DNA of 64,000 nt from JAITMY01 sp031553765. GTDB taxonomy: Bacteria; Bacteroidota; Bacteroidia; Bacteroidales; UBA932. The stretch spans positions 124,001 to 188,000 of the forward strand of contig JAVBKY010000006.1 of NCBI GenBank assembly GCA_031553765.1, given 5' to 3'. Shown in pieces: positions 8,887-15,439 of the stretch (position 1 is its first letter; every line of letters begins with the position of its first letter). The notes beneath the pieces are model-generated. The model was not told where the DNA came from, did not search any database, and saw only the letters and a program-made list of their open reading frames with translations. Position numbers and translations under genes: made by a program.

Positions 8887-8919
8887 ACTTAGTTTATAAA
8901 CTAAACTTTTGTATATTTG
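8887..8919 (+). promoter_or_regulatory. Promoter with palindromic operator-like core before the ATPase
   Basis: TATATTTG (8912-8919) fits the -7 consensus; 19 bases upstream is TTAG (8889-8892) in place of TTTG. The 16-base perfect palindrome TTAGTTTATAAACTAA (8889-8904) covers the -33 box and most of the spacer, so a dimeric protein bound there would block the promoter. Confidence 0.5.
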
Positions 8920-8955
8920 TATAAATATTTTGTTTGCGAACAAAACTTTTACAAC

Positions 8956-10161
8956 ATGAAAGACACCATAATTACACGACAAAAATATCAGGATAAGCTC
9001 ACCCCCTTTATCGGCAAGCAAATTATTAAAGTGCTTACCGGACAACGGCGCGTGGGTAAAAGTTACATACTGAAGCAAACCATAAATCAGATACTGGCAA
9101 AGAACCCCAAGGCACATATTCTGTACATTAACAAGGAAGATTTTCGCTTTGACAGCATCAAAACCGCTGCCGATTTGCACAATTACGTGCTTAAAAATAC
9201 CAAGAAGCGGGTAAAAAACTACGTATTTATTGACGAAATACAAGAAATAGCACAGTTTGAAAAAGCCTTGCGTAGCCTACTACTCAATCCGCAGTATGAC
9301 CTGTACTGCACCGGCAGCAATGCCAATATACTGTCGGGCGAGCTATCCACCTACCTCAGCGGGCGCTACATTGAGGTGCCCGTATACAGCCTGTCATACC
9401 CCGAGTTTCTGCAATTTCACAAGTTGAAAAACACCAATGATTCGCTCGCTCTATTCCTTAAGTATGGCGGCCTACCCTACCTCAAGCACCTTGAGTTGAG
9501 TGATGAAATTGTGTACGACTACCTCAAAGGCATTTACAGCACTGTTATTTATCGCGACGTTATTCTGCGCAACGAAATTCGCAACAGCGCCTTCTTGGAA
9601 AATCTGGTAAAGTTCCTTTCCGATAACGTTGGACATCTCTTTTCAGCAAAAAAAATCAGTGATTACCTCAAATCGCAGCAGCTGAAAGTGGCGCCATCGC
9701 AAGTAATAGCCTACCTCGACCACCTCTGCAACGCCTACCTTATACACAAGGCCAAACGCATGGATATAGCGGGTAAAAAGATTTTTGAAATAGGTGAAAA
9801 ATTCTACTTTGAGAACTTAGGATTGCGCAATACCGTATTTGAATACAAGCAAGCCGACATAGGTAAGCTCATGGAGAACGCCGTGTACAATCACCTATTG
9901 TACAACGAGTACGATATTAAGGTTGGGCAAGTGGGGGCGTACGAAATAGACTTTGTTGCCAAACGTAAGGGCGAAACTATTTACGTGCAGGTGTGCTACC
10001 TATTGCAGGAGCAAAAAACCATTGATCGTGAATTCGGAAATCTTGAGAAAATCAAAGACAACTACCCGAAAATAGTAGTTTCAATGGATGAGTTTAAAGG
10101 AAATACATACAAAGGCATACACCACGCACATTTACGAAATTTTCTTTCGAAAAGTATTTAA
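8956..10161 (+). CDS. AAA ATPase with DUF4143 C-terminal domain
   Basis: This 401-residue protein has an N-terminal P-loop ATPase (Walker A GQRRVGKS near residue 30; Walker B Y-V-F-I-D-E-I-Q-E near 95) and a DUF4143-type C-terminal half. The latter ends in Y-E-I-D-F-V-A-K-R then Y-V-Q-V-C-Y, a remnant of the PD-(D/E)XK-like fold of that family. Members are common in several paralogous copies in Bacteroidota and have no firm function. I moved the start from 8917 to the ATG at 8956, because the -7 box at 8912-8919 puts the transcript start near 8925. It stands alone between palindromes that recur on both sides. Confidence 0.85.
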   Translation: MKDTIITRQKYQDKLTPFIGKQIIKVLTGQRRVGKSYILKQTINQILAKNPKAHILYINKEDFRFDSIKTAADLHNYVLKNTKKRVKNYVFIDEIQEIAQFEKALRSLLLNPQYDLYCTGSNANILSGELSTYLSGRYIEVPVYSLSYPEFLQFHKLKNTNDSLALFLKYGGLPYLKHLELSDEIVYDYLKGIYSTVIYRDVILRNEIRNSAFLENLVKFLSDNVGHLFSAKKISDYLKSQQLKVAPSQVIAYLDHLCNAYLIHKAKRMDIAGKKIFEIGEKFYFENLGLRNTVFEYKQADIGKLMENAVYNHLLYNEYDIKVGQVGAYEIDFVAKRKGETIYVQVCYLLQEQKTIDREFGNLEKIKDNYPKIVVSMDEFKGNTYKGIHHAHLRNFLSKSI

Positions 10162-10194
10162 TAATTTATTTATCAAACATTTAAATAAATAATT

Positions 10195-10216
10195 TTCTTA
10201 GTTTACAAACTAAGAA
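10195..10216. repeat. Flanking AT-rich palindrome, right inner
   Basis: TTCTTAGTTTACAAACTAAGAA is an inverted repeat about a TTTACAAA core, 34 bases past the ATPase stop and related to the copies upstream of the gene. Confidence 0.75.
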
Positions 10217-10231
10217 AAAAATAAAAACACA

Positions 10232-10259
10232 AAAAGTTTAGTTTATAAACTAAACTTTT
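10232..10259. repeat. Flanking AT-rich palindrome, right outer (28 bases, perfect)
   Basis: A 28-base perfect palindrome with centre TTTATAAA lies between the convergent ATPase and ygiQ genes. Its core is the same as at 8887-8910. It could end transcription from both sides, though the stem is almost free of G and C. Confidence 0.8.
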
Positions 10260-10263
10260 CACA

Positions 10264-12066
10264 TCATCGTTTGTACCAAAAAAAGTAGGAATTTTGCTTT
10301 TGCTTTTGCTCTCTAGTGCGCGCTACATATACCCTTTCTTTGGTGTATGGATTAATTCCTGTGTAGTACATTACGGAACTTAGCGTCATAGGGGTGGGAG
10401 TAAAATCCTGCACTTGTTCAAGGCGAAAGCCCTGTTGCTTGGTTATTTGCGCCAGCTGTCGCATGTCCTCATCGGTGCAAGCAGGGTGGCTGGAAATAAA
10501 GTACGGAATAAGCTGTAACCGCAAATCCTCCTTGCGATTTTGCGCGTCAAACAGCTGCTTCATTTTCTCAAACAACTTATACGAGGGCTTACGCATAGCC
10601 GCCAACACCTTATCTGAAGTATGTTCCGGCGCCACCTTCAAGCGTCCCGAGATATGGTAGCGTAGCGTGTCGGCAAAGTATTTTTCGGAATCCTTATCAA
10701 AAAAACCCTTTTCGTCAATAAACATATCATAGCGAATGCCACTGCCCACAAAGGCTTTCTTCACCCCTGCTACCCCACGCACCTTTTGCAGCAACGCCAT
10801 TAGCGGCTTCACATCGTTATTCAGATTTTTGCATATGCGCGGGTAAATGCACGAGTAGCGCTTGCAAGCGTTGCATACGCCCATATCCTTTCCACGCATT
10901 TTGTACATATTAGCCGACGGGCCTCCCACATCCGACAGGTAGCCTTTGAAATCGGGCATTTGCACCGTTTGCTCCACCTCTTTCAATATAGATTTTTCGG
11001 AGCGGCTTGCCACATGCTTACCCTGATGCATGGATATGGTGCAAAAGCTGCACCCACCAAAGCATCCACGGTGAATATTGACCGAGTGGCGCACCATATC
11101 GTAAGCTGCAATGCGCTTATCCTTGTAGCGCGGGTGCGGCATGCGCGTGTATGGCAGGTCAAATGAGGCATCAATTTCCTTCTCCGTCATGGGCGGGTAT
11201 GGTGGATTTACCACCACAGTTTGCTTACCCACGCTCTCGCACAGCACCTGTGCCTGTATTTTGTTCGATTCTTCTTCTATTTTGACAAAATTTTCCGCGT
11301 ATTTTTCCTTGCTTTTGAGGCAATCTTCGAAGGAGTGTAAAATAACAGCCTCTCCCCCCTGCCCCCTCTCCCAAAGAGAGGGGGAGTGCGGCGTGCGTCG
11401 GCTAAGTTCCTCTCCTTGGGAGAGGGGTTGGGGAGAGGCTTCTATGTGCGCTGTTTGCGGCACATCCCTTATCTCCCCTATTTTTTCACCCGCGCTCAAT
11501 CGGTTTGCAATTTCCACAATGCCCTTTTCGCCCATGCCGTACACCAGCATATCAGCGTTGGTTTCGCTCAAAATGCTTGGACGCAGCTTATCCTCCCAAT
11601 AATCGTAGTGCGTTAGGCGGCGAAGCGAAGCCTCAATACCGCCAAGAATTACAGGCACATCGGGGAACAGCTGTTTTGCGATTTTCGCGTACTCGTAGCA
11701 GGCGTAGTCGGGACGCATATCGTTGCGCTCGTCGGGCGTGTAGGCATCGTTGCTGCGCAGGCGCTTATTGGCAGTATAGTGGTTCACCATGCTATCCATG
11801 CAACCCGAAGTAACGCCAAAGAAAAGTCGAGGTGTGCCCAACTTCTTAAAGTCGCGCAAATCGTCACGCCAGTTGGGTTGAGGAACTATGGCTACACGGT
11901 AACCATGAGCCTCCAGCACACGCCCTATCACCGCTGCCCCAAACGAGGGGTGGTCAACGTAGGCATCTCCCGAAAAAAGGATTACGTCGAGGTAATCCCA
12001 GCCACGGGCTTGCACCTCCTTTAGCGAAATGGGAAGGAATTTGGATATATGTGGTGTATCGTTCAA
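10264..12066 (-). CDS. YgiQ-family radical SAM protein with an in-frame repeat insertion
   Basis: This 600-residue protein has an N-terminal cobalamin-binding-like region and a radical SAM core. The 4Fe-4S cysteines are C335, C339 and C342 (GCFGGCSFC). A second cysteine-rich stretch, V-C-N-A-C-K-R-Y-S-C-I-Y-P-R-I-C, is typical of the YgiQ family; its reaction is not established. Residues about 209-240 are encoded by a palindromic repeat (11347-11442) rich in Pro, Ser, Gly and Arg, with no counterpart in the family as I know it; it lies between conserved segments and keeps the frame. A TATCTTTG box lies upstream on the minus strand (12074-12081). Confidence 0.9.
   Translation of the reverse strand: MNDTPHISKFLPISLKEVQARGWDYLDVILFSGDAYVDHPSFGAAVIGRVLEAHGYRVAIVPQPNWRDDLRDFKKLGTPRLFFGVTSGCMDSMVNHYTANKRLRSNDAYTPDERNDMRPDYACYEYAKIAKQLFPDVPVILGGIEASLRRLTHYDYWEDKLRPSILSETNADMLVYGMGEKGIVEIANRLSAGEKIGEIRDVPQTAHIEASPQPLSQGEELSRRTPHSPSLWERGQGGEAVILHSFEDCLKSKEKYAENFVKIEEESNKIQAQVLCESVGKQTVVVNPPYPPMTEKEIDASFDLPYTRMPHPRYKDKRIAAYDMVRHSVNIHRGCFGGCSFCTISMHQGKHVASRSEKSILKEVEQTVQMPDFKGYLSDVGGPSANMYKMRGKDMGVCNACKRYSCIYPRICKNLNNDVKPLMALLQKVRGVAGVKKAFVGSGIRYDMFIDEKGFFDKDSEKYFADTLRYHISGRLKVAPEHTSDKVLAAMRKPSYKLFEKMKQLFDAQNRKEDLRLQLIPYFISSHPACTDEDMRQLAQITKQQGFRLEQVQDFTPTPMTLSSVMYYTGINPYTKERVYVARTREQKQKQNSYFFWYKR
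11347..11442. repeat. Palindromic repeat inserted inside ygiQ
   Basis: Outer inverted repeats GCCTCTCCCC (11348-11357) and GGGGAGAGGC (11430-11439) enclose two smaller hairpins, CCCTCTCCCAAAGAGAGGG and CCTCTCCTTGGGAGAGG. The composition differs sharply from the surrounding gene. The reading frame stays open through it. Confidence 0.85.
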
Positions 12067-12073
12067 AGTGGTG

Positions 12074-12081
12074 CAAAGATA
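12074..12081 (-). promoter_or_regulatory. -7 box TATCTTTG before ygiQ
   Basis: An exact TAnnTTTG match lies eight bases upstream of the ygiQ start; no TTTG sits at the standard distance. The leader would be very short or absent. Confidence 0.4.
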
Positions 12082-12142
12082 ATATGCAAATGGACAAAAG
12101 AGAAAGGACTAAAAGAAATAATGACCACCCGCTGCAATAGAA

Positions 12143-12167
12143 AAGCCGAGGTAGGAACCTCGGCTTA
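12143..12167. terminator. Hairpin between trpB2 and ygiQ
   Basis: The stem AAGCCGAGGT/ACCTCGGCTT has a short loop. A close relative (CCGAGGCAGGAGCCTCGG) follows recQ at 57892-57909. Only a weak T tract follows. Confidence 0.5.
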
Positions 12168-12187
12168 ACAAAGCCCACGTAGAAAAA

Positions 12188-12223
12188 TGACCCTAACAGG
12201 ATCTCAAAACCCTGTTAGGGTCA
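12188..12223 (-). terminator. Terminator-like palindrome after trpB2, family E copy 1
   Basis: A perfect 13-base inverted repeat TGACCCTAACAGG/CCTGTTAGGGTCA lies 11 bases past the trpB2 stop, with TTTTTC on the minus-strand 3' side. The same arms occur at 57312-57339 after mutS2. Confidence 0.7.
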
Positions 12224-12233
12224 AGTGAAAAGA

Positions 12234-13601
12234 TTACACCAAATGCTCCAACTGGCTCACATTTTCCTTAATCACCTCGTCGCTCAGCTCGTAGTTAGTC
12301 AAGTCGCCTGCAAGGAAAGCGTCGTATGCGGTCATGTCAATCAAACCGTGGCCTGAAAGGTTGAACAAAATAGTCTTTTGCTTGCCTTCCTCCTTGGCCT
12401 TCAACGCCTCCTGAATGGTAGCGGCAATGGCATGACACGATTCGGGTGCTGGAATAATACCCTCGGCTTGAGCAAAAAGCATTCCGGCATTGAATGAATC
12501 GAGCTGCTTGATATCAACCGCCTCAATCATTTTATCCTTTAGCAACTGGCTCACAATGGTACCCGCGCCATGGTAGCGCAAACCTCCCGCATGAATATGT
12601 GCAGGCGAGAAATTGTGACCCAAGGTAAACATGGGCAACAAGGGTGTATATCCGGCCTCATCACCAAAGTCGTATTCGAATACGCCACGGGTAAGCTTGG
12701 GGCATGAAGCAGGTTCGGCTGCCACAAAGCGGGTATTCTTTTCGCCCGTCAGGTTGTGGCGCAGGAACGGGAATGAAATACCCGCAAAGTTAGAACCACC
12801 GCCAAAGCAAGCTACCACCACATCGGGGTATTCGCCCGCCATAGCCATTTGCTTTTCGGCCTCAAGACCAATTATGGTTTGGTGCAGCGCAACGTGGTTG
12901 AGCACGCTACCCAACGTGTACTTACAGTTGGGCGTTTGCATAGCCAGCTCCACCGCCTCCGAGATTGCTGTACCCAAGCTACCCTGGTAGTTAGGGTGCT
13001 CCGTAAGTATTTTACGTCCCGCCTTGGTAGACATTGAGGGCGAAGCTATAACCTGCGCGCCAAAAGTCTGCATAATAGAACGGCGGTAAGGCTTTTGCTC
13101 GTAGCTTACCTTTACCATGTACACCGCCAACTCCAACCCAAAGGCTTTAGCGGCATATGACAGGGCCGCACCCCATTGTCCCGCGCCGGTTTCGGTGGTA
13201 ATATTGGTAATACCCTCTTTCTTACAGTAGTAGGCTTGCGCCAAAGCGGAATTGAGCTTATGTGAACCAATGGGGCTTACACTCTCATTTTTGAAGTAAA
13301 TGTGAGCAGGCGTACCCAACGCCTTTTCCAGCCCATAGGCACGAACCAACGGCGTAGAACGGTAGTTTTTGTACAGTTCTCGAACTTCCTCCGGAATATC
13401 AATAAAAGCATCCGTTTGGTTTAGCTCTTGATGCGAGAGCTCTTTTGCAAAAATAGGATACAAGTCCTCGGGCTTCATCGGCTGCTTGGTGCCGGGGTGA
13501 AGCATGGGTAGCGGCTTGTTTTTCATGTCCGCTACAATGTTATACCATTGTGTAGGTATTTCTGATTCGGGTAGAATAAATTTTTTAGTTTGTGTACTCA
13601 T
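12234..13601 (-). CDS. trpB2: TrpB2-type tryptophan synthase beta chain
   Basis: This 455-residue PLP enzyme of the TrpB2 branch makes tryptophan from indole and serine. The PLP lysine is K115 in G-S-H-K-L-N-S-A; the E-T-G-A-G-Q-W-G motif and the glycine-rich phosphate loop FGGGSNFAG are present. The extended N-terminus (W-Y-N-I, H-P-G-T) and length separate it from the ~400-residue TrpB1. No trpA or other trp gene is adjacent, as is common for TrpB2. About 310 bases upstream lies a complete trp attenuator, so its expression probably responds to charged tRNA-Trp. Confidence 0.93.
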   Translation of the reverse strand: MSTQTKKFILPESEIPTQWYNIVADMKNKPLPMLHPGTKQPMKPEDLYPIFAKELSHQELNQTDAFIDIPEEVRELYKNYRSTPLVRAYGLEKALGTPAHIYFKNESVSPIGSHKLNSALAQAYYCKKEGITNITTETGAGQWGAALSYAAKAFGLELAVYMVKVSYEQKPYRRSIMQTFGAQVIASPSMSTKAGRKILTEHPNYQGSLGTAISEAVELAMQTPNCKYTLGSVLNHVALHQTIIGLEAEKQMAMAGEYPDVVVACFGGGSNFAGISFPFLRHNLTGEKNTRFVAAEPASCPKLTRGVFEYDFGDEAGYTPLLPMFTLGHNFSPAHIHAGGLRYHGAGTIVSQLLKDKMIEAVDIKQLDSFNAGMLFAQAEGIIPAPESCHAIAATIQEALKAKEEGKQKTILFNLSGHGLIDMTAYDAFLAGDLTNYELSDEVIKENVSQLEHLV

Positions 13602-13609
13602 GATATTTT

Positions 13610-13675
13610 AGAATTTAGATTTTAGAATTTAGATATTAGAATTTAGGAATTAGAATTTAGGAATTAGAGGGAATA
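13610..13675. repeat. Short AT-rich tandem repeats upstream of trpB2
   Basis: Five to six imperfect copies of TTTAGAATTTAGATATTAGAA-like words lie between the attenuator and the trpB2 start. It has no coding potential. Confidence 0.7.
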
Positions 13676-13690
13676 CAGCACTTTCATACT

Positions 13691-13757
13691 GTCATTGTGG
13701 GCTTGACCCGCAATCTCCCAATTATGAGATTGCTTCGTCGTTCCTCCTCGCAATGAC
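13691..13757. repeat. Dispersed palindromic repeat, family A copy 2
   Basis: GTCATTGTGGGCTTGACCC opens the element and CCTCCTCGCAATGAC closes it, with inner arms CAATCTC and GAGATTG. Its left half resembles copy 4 (61190) and its right half copy 1 (1987), so it looks like a hybrid. It lies inside the untranslated leader of trpB2. Confidence 0.8.
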
Positions 13758-13835
13758 GCGCTACGCTATCCACGCCATCGCATATGTCTTGGTAGGTTTT
13801 TCATTCGTAATTCGCAATTGAAAATTCGTAATTAA

Positions 13836-13872
13836 AAAAGCCCGATGCTCTGTTGTGAACATCGGGCTTTTG
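13836..13872 (-). terminator. Attenuator terminator of the trp leader
   Basis: On the minus strand a 12-base-pair stem AAAAGCCCGATG/CATCGGGCTTTT is followed by a T run. Its loop contains TTCACAACAG, exactly complementary to CTGTTGTGAA (13939-13930) in the leader, so pairing of the two would compete with the terminator. Confidence 0.88.
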
Positions 13873-13913
13873 CTTTTATTTATAGGGTATTACTACTCTA
13901 CTTTGACTTTACA

Positions 13914-13985
13914 CTAACAAGCATAGCGATTCACAACAGTATTACTGCTGCGCCACCACCATGATTGAATGTTTAAAGTCTTCAT
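13914..13985 (-). CDS. Trp leader peptide (attenuator)
   Basis: A 23-codon frame starts with ATG at 13985 and ends with TAG at 13916-13914. Codons 9-11 are three consecutive TGG, giving ...I-Q-S-W-W-W-R-S-S.... Directly after them CAGCAGTA can pair with TACTGTTG (the 1:2 hairpin). The following CTGTTGTGAA can pair with the terminator loop (2:3), and the terminator is 3:4. A ribosome stalled at the Trp codons would cover segment 1 and free 2 to pair with 3, allowing read-through into trpB2. This is the classic attenuation order. Confidence 0.88.
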   Translation of the reverse strand: MKTLNIQSWWWRSSNTVVNRYAC

Positions 13986-14003
13986 TTTTCAATTTTGATT
14001 TTG

Positions 14004-14034
14004 CAAAGTTATGGATGTTTTTCCCTTTTCCAAA
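14004..14034 (-). promoter_or_regulatory. Promoter of the trp leader / trpB2 transcript
   Basis: On the minus strand TTTG (14034-14031), 19 bases and TAACTTTG (14011-14004) match the Bacteroidota consensus exactly. The expected start is near 13997, about 12 bases before the leader ATG. Confidence 0.85.
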
Positions 14035-14052
14035 TTTTTGCACGAAAATTTT

Positions 14053-14367
14053 CTAAAATTTGTACTTGGGTGTATGCCAACGACAATACGTAGCTCCTTT
14101 TACCGCCTTACGTGTACAACGATTTCCCTTCTTGTCTACATGCACACAATGACAGCGAATTTCATCCACGTCTTTGTAGTTAACATCGTCCCTACTTAAA
14201 TCATCAGCACCCAAAACTGCCCCATCGGCTTTCTTGTTCTCCTGACGCTGCACATTTTGCCTCGAGTACTTTTGGGTTTGCCGCATCTGCTTAGCATAAG
14301 AGCTGCACCCGGCTACGGCAGCTGGTATCACCACAAGGGAAAGGAATATGTACAGTATCGCACGCAT
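14053..14367 (-). CDS. Small lipoprotein with a C-terminal Cys/His motif, unknown function
   Basis: This 104-residue protein opens with a hydrophobic signal (M-R-A-I-L-Y-I-F...) ending in lipobox V-A-G-C, so it is a probable lipoprotein. The C-terminus has the spaced set C-H-C-V-H, then R-C-T-R-K-A-V-K-G-A-T-Y-C-R-W-H, like the small G-x-x-C-x-R-x-x-x-x-G-x-x-Y-C-x-x-H metal-binding motif seen in many short proteins. I start at ATG 14367; an upstream GTG (14391) falls in the hairpin after tRNA-Val. Its 3' end overlaps the trp promoter region by position only. Confidence 0.7.
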   Translation of the reverse strand: MRAILYIFLSLVVIPAAVAGCSSYAKQMRQTQKYSRQNVQRQENKKADGAVLGADDLSRDDVNYKDVDEIRCHCVHVDKKGNRCTRKAVKGATYCRWHTPKYKF

Positions 14368-14380
14368 TATTAGATATAAC

Positions 14381-14416
14381 AAAAAAAGCACTTACAATAC
14401 TGCAAGTGCTTTTTTT
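14381..14416 (-). terminator. Terminator after tRNA-Val
   Basis: A 13-base-pair stem AAAAAAAGCACTT/AAGTGCTTTTTTT with T-rich ends lies seven bases past the tRNA 3' end. Confidence 0.85.
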
Positions 14417-14422
14417 AATTTG

Positions 14423-14497
14423 TGGGAGCTGAGGGGCTCGAACCCCCGACCCTCTGCTTGTAAGGCAGATGCTCTAAACCAGCTGAGCTAAGCTCCC
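14423..14497 (-). tRNA. tRNA-Val (anticodon UAC)
   Basis: The 75-base gene folds as a normal cloverleaf: acceptor GGGAGCT/AGCTCCC, D arm with AGCTCAGCTGGTTTAGAGC, anticodon stem TCTGC/GCAGA with loop CTTACAA (anticodon TAC), and T arm GGGGGTTCGAGCCCC. The discriminator is A. CCA is not encoded (the genome reads ACA), so the CCA-adding enzyme must complete it. Confidence 0.95.
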
Positions 14498-14529
14498 AAG
14501 ACGTTATTGCTTTTCTGAAAAAGCGAATG

Positions 14530-14561
14530 CAAAGGTAGAAGATTTTTGCATTCACTCCAAA
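14530..14561 (-). promoter_or_regulatory. Promoter of tRNA-Val
   Basis: On the minus strand TTTG (14561-14558), 20 bases and TACCTTTG (14537-14530) match the consensus. The tRNA 5' end is 33 bases from the -7 box. Confidence 0.7.
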
Positions 14562-14698
14562 CTTTTTGTACAAAAAAAATTACTTTTCTACACAAAATTT
14601 ATTTATAATGTCACAATATATTGGTTTAAAGTAAGTTGCAAAACAATATTTTTATTCAGCAATGGGCAAAGAAAAAGCAGTAATTTCCTCAAATAAAA

Positions 14699-14730
14699 AT
14701 ATCCCAACAGAAGTGTTTCTGTTGGGATAT
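14699..14730 (-). terminator. Terminator of the PUR-protein gene
   Basis: A perfect 12-base-pair stem ATATCCCAACAG/CTGTTGGGATAT with an 8-base loop and a T-rich minus-strand 3' side lies 57 bases past the stop codon. Confidence 0.85.
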
Positions 14731-14786
14731 AAATCCCACATATACCGCCCAGACAAGGACGGTAATACCTGCTCTTTTACACGCTA

Positions 14787-15131
14787 CTACTTCAGATCGT
14801 CAAAGTTAACGTTGGAGTAGCCTGAACTTTCCGCCTCACCGCCACGAGATTTCATCTCCGGAGCATTCTTTTTTATGTAACCAATGACTTCCTGCAATCC
14901 TTCTGCAAACTTATCAAAATCCTCCTTGTACAGAAAAATCTTGTGTTTGTCATAGGTAAATTTACCGTCTTTGTCAACACGGCGTTTACTTTCGGTGATG
15001 GTGAGGTAGTAGTCATTTTCACGCGTTGCTTTCACATCAAAAAAGTAGGTGCGCTTACCTGCTTTTACCGGCCGCGAAAAAATTTCATTATCCACTCTCT
15101 CATCATCCCTTTTGTCAAAATCATCCTTCAT
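14787..15131 (-). CDS. PUR-family nucleic-acid-binding protein (DUF3276)
   Basis: This 114-residue protein consists of one PUR repeat-like domain: E-I-F-S-R-P-V-K-A-G-K-R-T-Y-F-F-D-V-K then N-D-Y-Y-L-T-I-T-E-S-K-R and a C-terminal helix K-E-D-F-D-K-F. Acidic, disordered tails flank it. Related spirochaete and Bacteroidota proteins bind DNA and RNA as dimers; targets here are unknown. A TATCTTTG box on the minus strand (15192-15185) lies upstream and its own terminator downstream, so it is a single-gene unit. Confidence 0.87.
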   Translation of the reverse strand: MKDDFDKRDDERVDNEIFSRPVKAGKRTYFFDVKATRENDYYLTITESKRRVDKDGKFTYDKHKIFLYKEDFDKFAEGLQEVIGYIKKNAPEMKSRGGEAESSGYSNVNFDDLK

Positions 15132-15184
15132 ACTTGTTTTGTTTTTAAGAGGTTACGGTACAAAAAACGAGATACCGATAGAAA

Positions 15185-15192
15185 CAAAGATA
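15185..15192 (-). promoter_or_regulatory. -7 box TATCTTTG before the PUR gene
   Basis: An exact TAnnTTTG match lies 54 bases upstream of the start; the -33 position reads GTTT, only partly consensus. The rest of the 308-base gap up to trpS holds the trpS terminator and otherwise no feature I can name. Confidence 0.55.
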
Positions 15193-15382
15193 AGCAATAC
15201 TTCCATAAGTAAAACTCCCCTATTAGCGTTTTCTTGTATTTCTCTTAAAAAAATAGAACTTCCGCAGGGAAGCAATTTGGCGTTGTATTCTTACGCTCAA
15301 TTATTTTATGTAGTTAGACTTTTTTAGCAATACAACGCTTTTTTTGACTTTTTTAGAGTTACACAGTAAAATAAATAAAAAA

Positions 15383-15411
15383 TGCCTACGGAGTCTCACA
15401 TTCCGCAGGCA
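15383..15411 (-). terminator. Terminator of trpS
   Basis: The stem TGCCTGCGGA/TCCGTAGGCA (one G-U pair) on the minus strand is followed by TTTTTTATTTATTTT. It lies 29 bases past the trpS stop. Confidence 0.8.
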
Positions 15412-15439
15412 AATTCATTTCCTATTTACGCAGATGGTA

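Noticed and set aside
8844..10259. ATPase as part of a toxin-antitoxin or defence island
   Set aside because: No partner gene or other defence gene is adjacent; neighbours are hisS and ygiQ.
13610..13675. Tandem AT-rich words as a CRISPR or an origin
   Set aside because: Units are imperfect, without spacers or DnaA boxes; they look like simple sequence.
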